From Cinnamomum chago (lineage: Eukaryota > Streptophyta > Magnoliopsida > Laurales > Lauraceae): a stretch of 64,000 nucleotides of DNA. The DNA lies in the NCBI GenBank assembly GCA_038049695.1, contig CP142451.1:31790001-31854000 (forward strand). The letters run 5' to 3'. Below the pieces are notes generated by a model. The model searched no databases. It was not told the origin of the DNA and worked only from the letters and a program-made list of their open reading frames with translations. Below are positions 44,747 through 57,900 of this stretch, piece after piece (position 1 is the first letter of the stretch; each line of letters begins with the position of its first letter). The position numbers and the translations under genes are program-made.

Positions 44747-45367
44747 TTGCTAAAGTGACATTTTTGGTGCACTGCCATCTAAAGACCTTTTTTGATAAAA
44801 TCCTCTATAAAAAAGTATTAAGTTTTTAAAAATTACCTCTTTTAAAAAAATAGTAATAAGCTCTATCTCTCATTATGTATTTTGAAATTTTGTACTTCTT
44901 AATAAGAACTATCTTTTTCTTTTTGTCTTTTAAATTAATCATTCACTTGAATTCTCTTTGCCAGGTGAATTATTGTGACTACGAGTGAGATTTTAGAGCC
45001 ACATCTTACTTTATGGCAGAGGGAGGAAGAACTTGTTCATGATGATCCATTGGCAATCAAAGCACTATTCATGTTCCCGCTTTATCCATTTCCACGTACA
45101 AAAAAGCAAAAAATATTTCATCACAAAAAACTAAAAATAAAATATCATCATAATTTACTTATATTTTATTTCCTCTCTTCATTTTGCCTCACTTCACTTT
45201 ATTCTAAAAATAAAATTACCTAACGGGCCCATTGATAAAATCAAAGTAGTATATTATTGAACGCACTGCAAAACCAGGGCAATTTTTTTTATATTTTGGG
45301 GATCTGCATATGTGCTCGAAGTGCAAGAGAGAGGACAAGCTATATTATAGTCTTGGATTTTGGATAA
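44747..45367. other. Non-coding, with a partial MITE copy
   Basis: No gene. The stretch at about 45130-45229 (AAAATAAAATATCATCATAA ... ACGGGCCCA) is a diverged copy of the right half of the PIF-like MITE that follows at 45368. Confidence 0.5.
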
Positions 45368-45674
45368 GGGCCCGTTTGGCACTTTACTAATACAGTATAA
45401 TTCAAGTAAAGCCTCCATTTTTCAGACAAGATGTTACATCAAATGCACTTTATTCAAAACTCCCCCCATCTTTTTCATACAAAAAGTAAAAAAAAACAAC
45501 TACCTTTATTCACTAAAATATAAAAATGCTCCACTTTTCCATACAAAAAGTCAAAAAGATTCAATAACCAACAACTAAAAATAAAATATCATCATAACCC
45601 ATTTATATTTTATTATTTCTTCGAAATCAACTTTACTTCACTTGACTCAATTAATAAAGTTATCAAACGGGCCC
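45368..45674. mobile_element. PIF/Harbinger (Tourist-like) MITE
   Basis: A 307-bp AT-rich unit with ends GGGCCCGTTTG at both sides in inverted orientation and a 3-bp TAA duplication (45365-45367 and 45675-45677), as expected for Tourist-type MITEs. No coding capacity. Confidence 0.78.
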
Positions 45675-45677
45675 TAA

Positions 45678-48064
45678 GGGCAATGCTTGTAGCGTCGACA
45701 TCATTGGAAGTTCTGACTCACAAGAACTTCCTCAAGTTCCTAGGTGGGGTTGAGTAAACACGTGTGGCTGAAAATAATTGGCCCCCATTATATGTGGATG
45801 GACAAATTTCAAGTAATATATCAACCGTCAATTTAGATCTACGTCACAATCTTTTAATAAGTTGGCAATCTGAAAACTCTAAATGTAAGATCTTATTTTA
45901 TAATTCAAAATTTATTTATATATTAGAGTGATTGGCAAACTTCTAAATGTCTTCCTATTTTTAGAACTTATTTACAATATTATAGTTTTTGCCTCTACAT
46001 AAAAAAAAAAAGGTTGAGTGGGGCTACTTTCCTTTTAAAGCTATTTTGAACGAGAATGATCTTCAAAGTTTTTAAAATTATATAAATAGTGGATTCTACA
46101 TTATAATTTGTTAAGGTGAGCTCCAAATACCACAAATCTGGTGGACCTCGTTTATCTCATGAAATAAGAGCTTTTGTATAATTTCATCAAACACTCTAAT
46201 TGTAAATTAAAATTTAAAATCTAGAGAATATTTCATTTTAAACCTTAATCTAATTAGACTAGAGTTTCGTAGGGTCCCTAAGTCCAACCTCCAATGATCC
46301 TGACTCATGGTTGGAAGGGGTTTTTAGGTTGCAGTCATTTTAAATTATCTATTCAACCTTTTCAACTCCTCTCTGGATTCTAGTCATGAGCAGATGAGCT
46401 ATCTTCAATTTAATATAATTATTATTCTCAAATAGCAAGAAAAAGAAAAAAATAGAAAAACACTAGCTTTATCTTCGAGCTACTTCTAAACCATCGGGTC
46501 ATGTGAGTGCTAATTTTTTGTTCTCCTATTGCCGCATATCAATTTTTCTTTTCCTTCCAAGAGACTTGGAGTCATGCACCCGTACTCATACACACTATAC
46601 AATGTCCCAAATAAAATATAGTAGTGGGATCAAAGTTTATCTTGGAGAGATGGGACCACCAAATGGAAAAGAATTCTTATAGGTCATATGTAAAAAAAAA
46701 AAAAAAACTATAACTTTCTTATAATATCAGGGGGATTTCCAAATTTCTTAGAAGCATTGTCCCTCCCCCATATGTTGGCCAGTGTATGGATGTGTTTGTG
46801 CGAAGAGAGGGTTGCTCTATGAATATCCATTTTTAGGGGAGAGATTTCTCCTTTATTCCCATGCTTCCCATACCACCTAAGAATCCTCTCTATTTTGGAA
46901 ATTTAGTTTTTTTTTTTTTCATTTTTTACAAAGAAAAAAAAGTGTCACACCAAGTAATGAAAAGTGGGATGCACGAAAAAACATAATAATTTTCATCTCT
47001 ATGGCACAAACCTACCCTATAAGCACTAGAGACTAATTGGTACTTGTGATGTTAGCTTTCCATAAGATGGTCTCCTGGAACTTTGTTCTTCTTTGATACG
47101 GCAATATTCAATGGAGCTTTGATCAATGCATAACGTGGTTGTCGAAATCATTATACTAGTGTTAGTGACTTAATTATATAAGAATTTGACTTTTTCCCTC
47201 CTGAACTGAAAGCTCATGATCAATTGATTAGAGGGTAAAAATAGTGTTAAAAAAAGGAACTCAAATGCATGGTATCAGAAAAATGAAGCAAAACCAGCAC
47301 AAATTCTTATACGAGGACCACTTGGATGCCTTAAATTACTAGTTTATGATGGGATACGAACACTTTGAATAGTTTAAAGGTGATTTAGATATCAGTAAAA
47401 TCTATGCTGATGATGATAGCCAAGTATCTAAAGGCTGCAACGTTTAGTAGATTTGTAGTTCAGCTAACCATTAAACAATTGAGCCATTGAACAGTAGATA
47501 GAATTGGATATTGTGCCATGTATGTTGCCCCAATCTATGTCAAGCGATTTCATATTAAACCTGAATGACACCAACCAATCACATCTTACTTTATAAGAAT
47601 GTATGCAGGAATGTATGCGTGCCCAGATTTCGTTCCATTTGATTAGTTCAGAAAAGGTCACAACTAAGGAATGAATCAATAGGATTATTTATCCTGGCTC
47701 GTTCTGGTATTGAATTTTTGGAAATCTGAACAATGACTCCTTATTAGAGAGACTAGAATCGAAGAAGGTAAGAACTTATAAGAATGTATGCAGGAATGTA
47801 TGCTAAGCCTCTCGGTAGGTAATTATTACTTAAACCATCTGGATCCTGTGGGCATATTTGTGTCATTTACTTATTTATTTGGGGAATTTAGCGACGGATC
47901 CATGAATATTTTACTTTATTGTCTTAGATCCACAATCTTTTTTCATAATGTGATAGATCATTTTTTCAAATTTGAAGACCTAAAACATCTAATTTACCAT
48001 TTCTTCAAAATTATATTCCACAATTAGTGGGATATGCCATTAATAATGGTCAACTAACATTTAA
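45678..48064. other. Gene-free, AT-rich region
   Basis: No exon recognised. A 28-bp sequence (starting TTATAAGAATGTATGCAGG) occurs identically at 47591-47618 and 47776-47803, 157 bp apart. Several A or T runs of 10-15 bp. Confidence 0.45.
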
Positions 48065-48370
48065 TTGGACAAATAAATTTCAAAAGATCCAAATAAATTT
48101 CAATAAATGTAAATAAACTTCAAAGACGAAAATAAATTTCAAAGGACGTAAATAAAATTTAAAAATGGAAATAAATTCTAAAAAAAACACAAAAAATTTA
48201 CAAAAATATACAAATTAACTCAAAAGAACGCAAATAAATTTAAAAAAATGCAATAAATTTCAAAAGAACACAGAGAAATTTAAAAAGACAAAAATAAATT
48301 TCAAAAGATTCAAATGAATTTCAAAAAATATAAATAAATTTCAAAAGATAAAAATCAATTTAAAAAGACC
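48065..48370. repeat. AT-rich minisatellite, about 20-24-bp unit
   Basis: About a dozen diverged units of the form AAATAAATTTCAAAAGANNN (for example near 48070, 48132, 48246, 48292, 48336). Unit length varies by a few bases, so the array is old. Confidence 0.8.
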
Positions 48371-51300
48371 AACCCAAATCGCTGCCTGTCTTTTGCTTCG
48401 ATTTTTCAGATCACGCGCGCACATTGAATCGTGGATTCTTCTCTTCTTCGACCAAAGAAACCGGATTTCTTTGGTTCGTCTTCTGCACTGACGATGGCAA
48501 GATCCCAACTCCCTTCGTTTTTTCTTCCTAGGCGATGGTAGGATCACCTTCGTTTTTCTGTTTTCCCTGCTACCGGCGATGGTCGATCCTAACAACAGCA
48601 AGTCCGGATCCTCGTGCTTCTTCTTCGTCAACTATCAGTCCAGGCGATCAAACCCGAACTAGAGAAAACCAACAAAGATCTTCTCTGTTTTCTCTGCAAC
48701 AGGAATAGGGTGTTGCCCTTCTCCTTTGTGTGGCCACCGAGATTAGAACCGATCTCCTTCTGCAACTACAGATGGAGCAGCAACATGCGAGGATTGACGA
48801 TCTTCTTCTGAAGGGAGTTCTCCGGGACAAAGAATGAGAGAGAAGAACGATGAGGGAGAATGGAAGATTTGAAAATTTAAAATTTAAAATTTTATGACAA
48901 AATAGTTGAAATGGTAAATCAGTCACGTAAATATCTAATGTGGTGTTTCTAGGGACATCTCGTCGAAATATGTCCAGCTGTATGGACTACAGGCCTTAGA
49001 GGAAAAGTTGATGAACCGTAGACCTTACACGACCTCTATGAGGGATCTTTCGCTAATTTACTCTATTTATTTATTTTTCTTGATTGGGTCAGTGGTACAA
49101 TACTAGTAAAACAACCTACAAGCCCAAGAATCAATCCCACCGCGGCCATGTGAGATTAGACACCCTTATCATTGGGGCGTCTTGTATTTCTTGGCATGTC
49201 TACTTGTCTTTTATTAGGTTTTTTTTTTCTTTTGGGATTTGGTAAAGTAGAAGTAAACTTTTTTTGTGGCTGGAACTTTACTTTTCTAATTGTTTTGATC
49301 AATCAAATATGGTAAAGTTAAATCTTTGTGGCTAGAATTATTTTACTATAGGTTTTACTATACCACTTGAAAAAAAAAAAACATGACAGTGTTTTTGCTC
49401 AATTATAGCCACTCGGATTTTATGGGGCTTATTTGTTTGCATTAAATATACAAAGAACTGAATACATGGGAATTTATGGTAAAATGAGTTCCACCATAGC
49501 ATTATTAAAGAGGTGAGGGATTAAAGATGTTTTTTTTTTTTTGGTAAATGAGGGGTGAAAGATGTTGCGAACTAGATACAACCATCACTTTTCTAGGATT
49601 TGAATTACTAGGGTAACGATGGGGTATTCATTTCTCACCTCTCTCTAATTCATTTTTCATTAGTGCGAAGATAACTTGATTGTCATTTCTAAGAAAATCA
49701 TATTAGTTTCTTCGGTTTTAACTCTAGAATGAAACTCTTACAATTCCTATGTATTCAATTACACGTTTCACTTAACATTTAATTTCTTCCTTATAGTTCT
49801 TCATAAGACTTTAATTGTTATTTCTTTTATGTAATATATTATCATTAGGTAAAATAAAAATTAGTCAGTTATTACTCTAATTAACCATTTCCCTGGAGAG
49901 AGAGGTCTAACATCACCCTAACTCTTTGCCTCTTTCATGCAAGTTCCATAGCCTATGTGTTGGCATCTGTGATGGAGCCCACTTATGTTTACATGTGGGT
50001 GGACTCATAAGATTTTTTTGAGTTTAATTCAACTCTTTATCCTTATTATCTCTCCATTCGAATTTGAATTAACAACTTATCATCCAATAAGGCAAAAGGC
50101 TTTGATCCAACTCTGTATTTTTATCATCTCTCCATTCAAATTTGAATTAAAAGCTTATCTCCCAGTGAGACAAAAGGTTATATATAGATATGGGAGATAG
50201 CAGACATATCATCTCTAATACTCATATGGAGTAATAGTAGAAGAAAGAGAAAACGATCTCCCTCTTCCTTTCACTAAATCTGAACCGTCCATCATCATTT
50301 TTTGCATCCAAGGTGTTCATCCTTGCCTTTAGATCTTGAAGAGTGAATCATACATGACTGATCTCTTGTAGACAGTCACGGATCTCTAGATCTAATGCCT
50401 GATTTAAGCCGACACAATCTTTATCATGTTTGCAGCGGCCAACTCATTCAGATTCATACTTTCATGACATCTCACGGCCTTTACTCTGCTCACATAGGCC
50501 TATTTGTTTGCAAAAGATTCTTTGAATTCCTATTGTGAGGATATGAAAGTTCTTAACTACAAACCCAACATTTAAAAGTTAAAAAGGGATTTTTCTGTAA
50601 AGAAAACATAAAAAAAAACAATGGTGGAGGGGTGCCGTACCTTTTTCTTTATTGAAAACGGCCTCGATGGTAATGTCCCCACTTACTACCAATAGCCCCT
50701 CTTTATCTATATATATATATATATATATATATTTATAAACCTCATCACTTCCTTTTTTTATTTTCTACACTAAAAAAATTATCTTTTGGAGTCTCAACCT
50801 TTTTCCGCTTGAATGGGCTTTTCTTCCCACTTGTCTGGGCTTTTTTTCCGCTTGTGCGGGTTCTTTTCCCACTTGAGTGAGCCGTCTTTCCGTGCATTTG
50901 CGGGCTTTGACAGCTCATACCCAAATAAAAAAAGCTACTTTCAAAGAAGCCACAATCGAGAGGAACAAAACTTTTTCAAATGAATCCAAAGTCTTGCAAT
51001 TGAAACACTAAATTTGGATGTTAAGAAAAATTCATTTATACCATCTAACTTTCTTATAGAAAAAAGAAAAATATAACACATAGGAGGAAAATAATATACA
51101 AAATGCAAGAAAAAACCAATAAGATGAGGGGCTAACCTCTTAAGAACGAAACTACTGGTTCAAGGACAATGAATATAATTTTTTTCTTTGCTCTGAAGCT
51201 TCTTTTTTAAAAGAACTCGAGACTTAAAAGAGATAGTTTTGAAGCGCATGAAGAAAGAAATCTAACTCTCTTCAAAAGATAGGCGAACAAAGGCACTATT

Positions 51301-51957
51301 GCTACAGGGGGCATTTTCGAAAAATAAAAGAACCTCTCCCGTCATTTTTATGTTTTTGTATACTTTCATCTCATCAGAATTTAAGCATAGTATTTTCGTT
51401 AAACTCTCAAAGCTTCAAAATTTGAAGAATTTTGAAGGTCAAAAGTGAGAATTGATGGGATGTTTAGAATTTTACTATTCAAACAGAGAAAGAATTTCAA
51501 ATGGCCAATGAATGAATAACAACTTACAATCATTCAGAAAAAAAAAAAAAAATAATAACACTTCTCATGCTTTCAGAAATCTCTTTCGATCAACAACTCT
51601 TCCAAACAAACAGACCTCTGGTTGACGAATTCAGCCCTGGTCAAGCAAATCCCTCTATAATTAATCAGTGTTACAACTTCCAACTCAATGGGTTTCTCTG
51701 TGAGTAAAAAGTACAGAGAAAAAAACAAAGTTCCCAATAGACCACTGTTTTATTTTGGCACCGACCAGTTCCTCACATCATTTCACGGCATCACTCCTCC
51801 CCATTCAAATTGTCGAAGTCCCAACACCAGCAGACCAGTCACACCAAAACAGAGCCAGAAACCCCTCCTCATCTTAAGATAATGCAACCATCTCCTTCTC
51901 AAGAAGAAGAAGCAGCAGCAGCAAAACACCCACATCTCATCTCCTCTCCTTCTCATC
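48371..51957. other. Intergenic region upstream of the GH17 gene
   Basis: No convincing gene. 48400-48830 has moderately GC-rich open frames on both strands without family resemblance. 50030-50101 is repeated at 50108-50178 (CAACTC...CATCTCTCCATTC), with TTATATATAGATATGG just downstream, which resembles an LTR or promoter remnant. A (TA)12 run lies at about 50709-50732, and CTTGTGCGGG-type repeats at 50808-50890. The last 300 bp are the likely promoter and 5' UTR of the glucanase gene; CTATAATTAAT near 51655 could serve as a TATA element. Confidence 0.45.
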
Positions 51958-54900
51958 ATGGATCTCTTCAACCCCACAATCAAAATCATTACATTCCTTT
52001 TTCTACTCCCCTTCATCTCATCCACATCAGGTAAAAACAGAAAACCAATAAACCCTTTTAAAACTACTGCTACTGCCCCAAAACCCCCCCTTCTATCTTT
52101 TTTTTTTCTCACAATCAATCTCCTACATACCCCTTTGAATGTTAACAAAACCATCCCCAATTTTCTCACTCACAGGGCTGACAAAGGCATGGGAGCTGAA
52201 GGCGCAAGATAGCAACGACCCCCAGGAGCCGTACGTGGGCATAAACGTCGGCACCGACGTCTCCAACCTCCTTTCTCCGTCCGAACTTGTCTCCTTCCTC
52301 CAGCTCCAGAAAATCACCCACATCCGCCTCTACGAGGCGGATTCCGACATCCTCCGAGCCCTTGCCGGTACCAAGATCCAGGTCATTGTCGGCATTCCGA
52401 ACAACCAGCTCCTCGCCCTCGGCTCCTCCAACACCACTGCCGTCAGCTGGGTCGCCCGCAACGTCGCCGCCTACTACCCCACCACCCTCATCTCCGCCAT
52501 TGCCGTCGGCGACGAGGTCCTCTCCTCCCTCCCCTCCACTGCGCCGCTCCTCGTCCCCGCCATGGAATTCCTCTACTCTGCCCTCGTCTCCGCCAAACTC
52601 CACCACCGGATCAAGATCTCCGCGCCGCACTCTGCCTCAATCATCCTCGACCCATTCCCCCCTTCTCAGGCCTTCTTCAATTCATCACTGAATTTCGTCC
52701 TCCAGCCCCTCTTGTCATTCTTGTCTCGAACTGGATCGCCTTTGATGATGAATTTCTATCCTTACTATGTATTTATGCAGAATCGCGGCCTTGTTCCTAT
52801 TGAGAATTCTCTCTTCAAACCCCTCACTCCGGCCAAGGAGGAGGTCGATCCCAACACCCTCCTCCACTACACCAATGTCCTCGACGCCATGATCGACGCG
52901 GCCTACTTCTCTATGAAGAACCTCAATGTCACTGATGTCCCCGTTCTCGTCACCGAGTCCGGCTGGCCATCCAAGGTAATATATTAAGAAGCGTTTGTTT
53001 GGAGGAATTTCTGATTGTAATTCAATTTCTTTGGTGTATACATAGTATTTGGAATTCTTATTTCATTAGTGGAGTTCCAAAAATTGAAATTGAGCCTTAC
53101 CTGATCAGAGAATTTATTATTCTGCAAATGCTAGTTAACTTGAGCATTTCAAAATGAGGGCAGCATTTTGAAAATGTCCAACTTTTTTTTTTTTTTTTTT
53201 AGTTTAGTCATGTTTGTTTCAAATTAGCATTTGGAGTGTTACTGTAGAAGACTTGGATTTTGTGAGAAATTCCCAACACAACACATGAAATTCAAGTGAG
53301 AAGACCAGGCCTAAGAAGATTAGATTAGGTTATCAAATTATAGTGTGAATAGGATTAGATGAAATTAAATTGGCAATGTAATTACATTGCATCCTCTCTA
53401 ATCATCTGAATTATTATCTGTTATAAGGGGGACAAGAAGGAGCCATATGCAACTATGGACAATGCCAACACTTACAATTCAAATCTGATTAAGCACGTAT
53501 TGGATCGAAGTGGCACTCCTCTGCATCCAGAGAGAACTTCAAGTGTATATATCTATGAGCTGTTCAATGAGGATATGAGGCCGGGGCCGGTGTCGGAGGC
53601 GAATTGGGGGCTTTTTTATGGTAATACGACGGCTGTTTATTTGCTTCATGTGTCGGGGACTGGAGATTTCTTGGCCAACGATACAACGAACAGGACGTTC
53701 TGTGTGGCGGTGGATGGTGTGGATAAGAGGACGTTGCAGGCGGCGCTGGATTGGGCGTGCGGGCCGGGGAGGGCAAATTGCTCTGAGATACAGCCTGGGG
53801 AAGAGTGCTTCCAGCCAAACACGGTGAGAAATCATGCGTCCTATGCTTTTGATAGCTACTATCACATGGAAGGGCAGGCAGCTGGGTCATGCGATTTCAA
53901 GGGTGTTGCCATAGTTACCACCACTGATCCAAGTAAGTACCTAAAATGTTTCAGTACTGCCAATATGATTGTCTGTTGTATTGGTGTTACATTTGTTTCA
54001 ATTTCAATAACAAGTGGTGCACCTGCTTGATCTGATTATTTCTCTGTTCTCGCAAGTATTTATTTTAAGTCTGGAAATGAGAGGAGATATTTGTGAGGAT
54101 TCTAGTGCGATTTACTTGTGAAATATGTTCTCCTGCATGAGTTCTCAGCCAAAATCTTACCCTAGTTGGAATTGAGATTGATCAATAATAAGAATGCAAA
54201 TAAAATATCACAAAAAGCAGTGACCCAATTCCCTGTTAAGGGTGTTATTTGGTGAGTGCTTATATAAGTTGGGGGCATTTGTTTTGAGAATTGGGCATAT
54301 TGAAGGAGCCTTGTGAATTTCTAGCTTGAGAAGTTGGCCAATTTGACCTGATTGAACCAAGTAACTTGCATTTCAAATGTTTGTTTAAGAATTTTTATTT
54401 CAGAAATAAGTAAACAGAGCTTTAAAGCATAAATGATAAAGCTAAGTATTTTTTTGTAAATTACTTTTTGGTTTTTTATTCCAATTCCAAAAGAAAAAGT
54501 CAGTTTGCTATCATGTATCTATCCTTTTTTTTTTCTCTTAAAGATTTATGAGGATTTTGTAGACTTTAGTAGCAGATAAGTGAAATACCAAAATTTCAGT
54601 TGATTTTATTATATTGTTCTTAATGTTTTCTACATTACTAAGTTTCTCAATTTTTTCTTCAGTTACTTTTGTTCTATTGAGAAATAAATTAAATTAATCT
54701 AGCTATCATTGACACAATCATGGACCATCCCAATGGTGAAATTATCCCTTAACATTATTGCTTTTATACTTGTTTTGACTTTCGGATTTTATTAACTTTG
54801 CATGTTACCTGAGGCAACTGTTCAGCTCACTTGGACATATTTCTTACTCATTTATTATTATTAGTTGAAAAAATATGTTTTCGTTTTATTTTAACTGTAG

Positions 54901-57900
54901 CAGAATTTTCTCGGAATTTTTTTAGAAATAACCAAGTTTTTGGTCTTTGATTCTATTCTATTGACTAGATACAGCCCAGACCACCCACTTATCAGGTGGG
55001 CCATGTCAGCGACCTAATTGACTGGCTTTGCTTTGACTTGTATTTCGCCCAATAATTACTAGTGCCAATTGACTTGGGGCACAGTGGCATTGGCAGTTAA
55101 GATGGTTGGTAATCTGACTTGAATGGATCTAGTGGTTGCAACAATAACTGATTTCCACTTGAATGAAGGCTCTTAAGAATTATGATGGCGTGGAATGGTT
55201 GGAAAGGGTTCAGCCAAAGGCCCTTCCATAGTTAGAGGCTTTAAGAGTATTTTAGATGTAAATAGAAATTAAGATTATTAAATGCATAGGTGGGCCTAGC
55301 AGATCTAGCCGGCTTATAAAGGCTGAAAAGCTGGTGGATCCAGTAGCGTGCAGAGTTGGCAACTCTGTTGCTTTCAAGCTTTTCACCACATTCTGCAGTG
55401 TGTTCTTGGAGCTTCTCCTATTTGTTTTTTGGGGAAACTTTAAAAGTAGCATCTTAGTTTTTGTATAGCATTAAAAGGCTTCAAATGAATTAATAATGTC
55501 AAAATGGTCTCTTTTATTATGATTTGTTTTTGTGACTTACAAAAATTGGTGTCTATTTGCTTGTGGGCACAGATTCATAATGATGAATGGATACTTCAAA
55601 ATAGGTAATGTATCATGACATATTGTATCTAACATTTCACTTTTATTGTTTAAAATCTGTATCCCTTTCCTTTTGATTCTGGATCTGGGCATCATAGTCT
55701 ACCCATAGTTCCAATCTTTAACTCTTCAACTTCGCTACATCTTACCACTTACATTCAAGATTTATCCTTTTTTTTTTTAATCTTTCTAAAGAAAATCGTG
55801 CCCGCAGTGAGTTTTAATTGATCACTGTACTTTTTCATCAAGTATTTTCTTTATCTTTTTTTTTTTTTTTTTTTTTATCGATGATGTGGGGTAGAAGGTA
55901 AGTAGTAAGTTATGATTGAGGTGAATTTGATTCGAGTTTTGGGGTTGATTTGGGCGGAATAATTAAACCATAAGATGTTGATTTTCTCGAGTTTTAGTGG
56001 AGATTTGTGCATTAGGCGGGGTGATTTTGATTAGAGACAATGACTGAATATGAGGCACAACCTGTTGGGTCCTTTTATTGTGATGGTTGTAGGGTTTGGA
56101 GTATAAAAGTCAGATTTGTAAAAATCTGAAACCAGTATTTTGAAGAGATTTTCAATTTTTACGAGGAAAGGAAGTGAATATTGTTCATCTGAGATAAGAA
56201 ATGGACAATGGTGGGGGCGTTACTAATGGAGCCCATTTGATGTAGAATGGATAATTGCATTTGGTACATTTGGTATTGACTTAAGAAAGGTGAAAGCCCT
56301 AATTTAGGCTTTTCTCTTTGAAAACTTGCAGTAGAGGAAAGGGACATTGAAGTCAATTTGTTTCTTCACTTCACACAACATGTGTGGCTTTATGACAAGT
56401 TAATGGTGACAATCAATTTTAAAGTCCCCTCAAAAACTAAGAAACCGCACCCATGAGATCTGTATGCTCAAATTTTGGTGTTCAAAAGTCTTATGCTCTT
56501 TGTGAGAGTCAGTGGTAAGCACAATAATGCAATTGAGTGTCCACAAAAGTAAAAGTTGGTTGCACTGTTAAAATCTGAACCATTGTATGTATTCGTATTA
56601 TTTAATCTGTCAGCTTTTGGTAGATCGATAAGTGGTTGAGGGTGTTGCAGACCTGTTGCCAACTGATTCCTTTTGTGTTTGTTTATTTGATTTTTGCAGG
56701 TCACGGGGGCTGCATATTTCCAGGAAGGTGAGAAACTTGGTCTTTTGTTTGTTGTTTTATTCCTTGCTTTTTTGTTTCTTTCCTTGTGTGTTGCATGCCT
56801 GAATGTGGGCCGATCTTTTTAAGCTTGTGGATTGGACCCAAGCCTGTTACACACTGCTGGGCCTGTGGCTGTTGAGCTGCCTGATTGGATGGCCAAGCTT
56901 ATTAGCCCAACAGATTCATCAAAAGCAGGCCCTTGTTTAAAAAGCTAAATGGGTCTTGGCTGGGCTGGGCTGGGCTGGGCCGAGAGTCGACGAAAATCAA
57001 GGAGATCCGATCAAAAATTAAAACTAATCAAAACTTAGTTGAGATTTGATCGACTCTGATAAGACTAGGTGGCCCTGCAGGAAAAATAGATTAAGGGTCA
57101 ATTCTGATGAAGGAAAAATAGATTAAGGGCCGATTTTGATAAGGACAAAATGATAAGTGGGGGATCCCTACTAGGCGGATATCTGCGGATCAAGAGGTGG
57201 AGAATCTCCATGTTATTCCTCGTGATTTCCCATTATCTTTGGCTTAAATGATGAAAGTTATATAGAAGGAAATATTTTTTATTCTTAAAAAAGTAGTTAA
57301 ATGGAGATTTCTTTTTCTCTAAAAGAAGTTTAAATATGAGACGTAGTTTATGAGGACAAATTTTTTTTCTCCTCTTTTGAGCAGAGACAAGTGATTTTTA
57401 TATAAAAAAAAAAGGTAGGATCAATAGTTTCCTTCAAAAACTTTATAAAAAAAGTGGGATCAATAGTTTCCTTCAAAAAGGTAGAGAAAATACCATTTTC
57501 TTTTGTAAGATTATTTTGTTAATCATTGGAAAGTGACAAACCAATGTCCCTTGGAATGGGAGTGTCTTTGCACTTCACGAACCATGTCGAGTTATTTTTT
57601 TTTATGAATAAGTATTTTAAAATAGTTTTCTTTTATGTAGCTTTCTTCATGGAAATCCAAGCATAGTAGAAAATGATTATTAGAGGAATGTAATGAATCT
57701 TCGTTTATGTGCCTCAATTTTGACGAGAAAGTACATATTAGCCTGCTCGTAACATGTTGGGAGTAGAGAACTCTGATAAGTGGCGGCAGTTCTCACCTGG
57801 CTGTCTAGAGTTCGAATCTTAGGTATGCCACCTTTTCCTATGTGTGTGGACATTCTTTCCACACCTTTTCCTACGTTTGTGGACATTCTTTCCACTTGTA

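Noticed and set aside
48341-48926. Basic open frames on both strands, a possible small gene
   Set aside because: No recognisable domain, no splice or start support, and the end lies in a minisatellite; kept as unassigned sequence.
52166-52691. Open frames of 154 codons (minus) and 134 codons (plus, other frame) in GH17 exon 2
   Set aside because: Shadow frames in GC-rich coding DNA; the in-frame product has clear GH17 motifs.
53539-53890. 108-codon minus-strand frames opposite GH17 exon 3
   Set aside because: Antisense shadows of the X8-domain exon.
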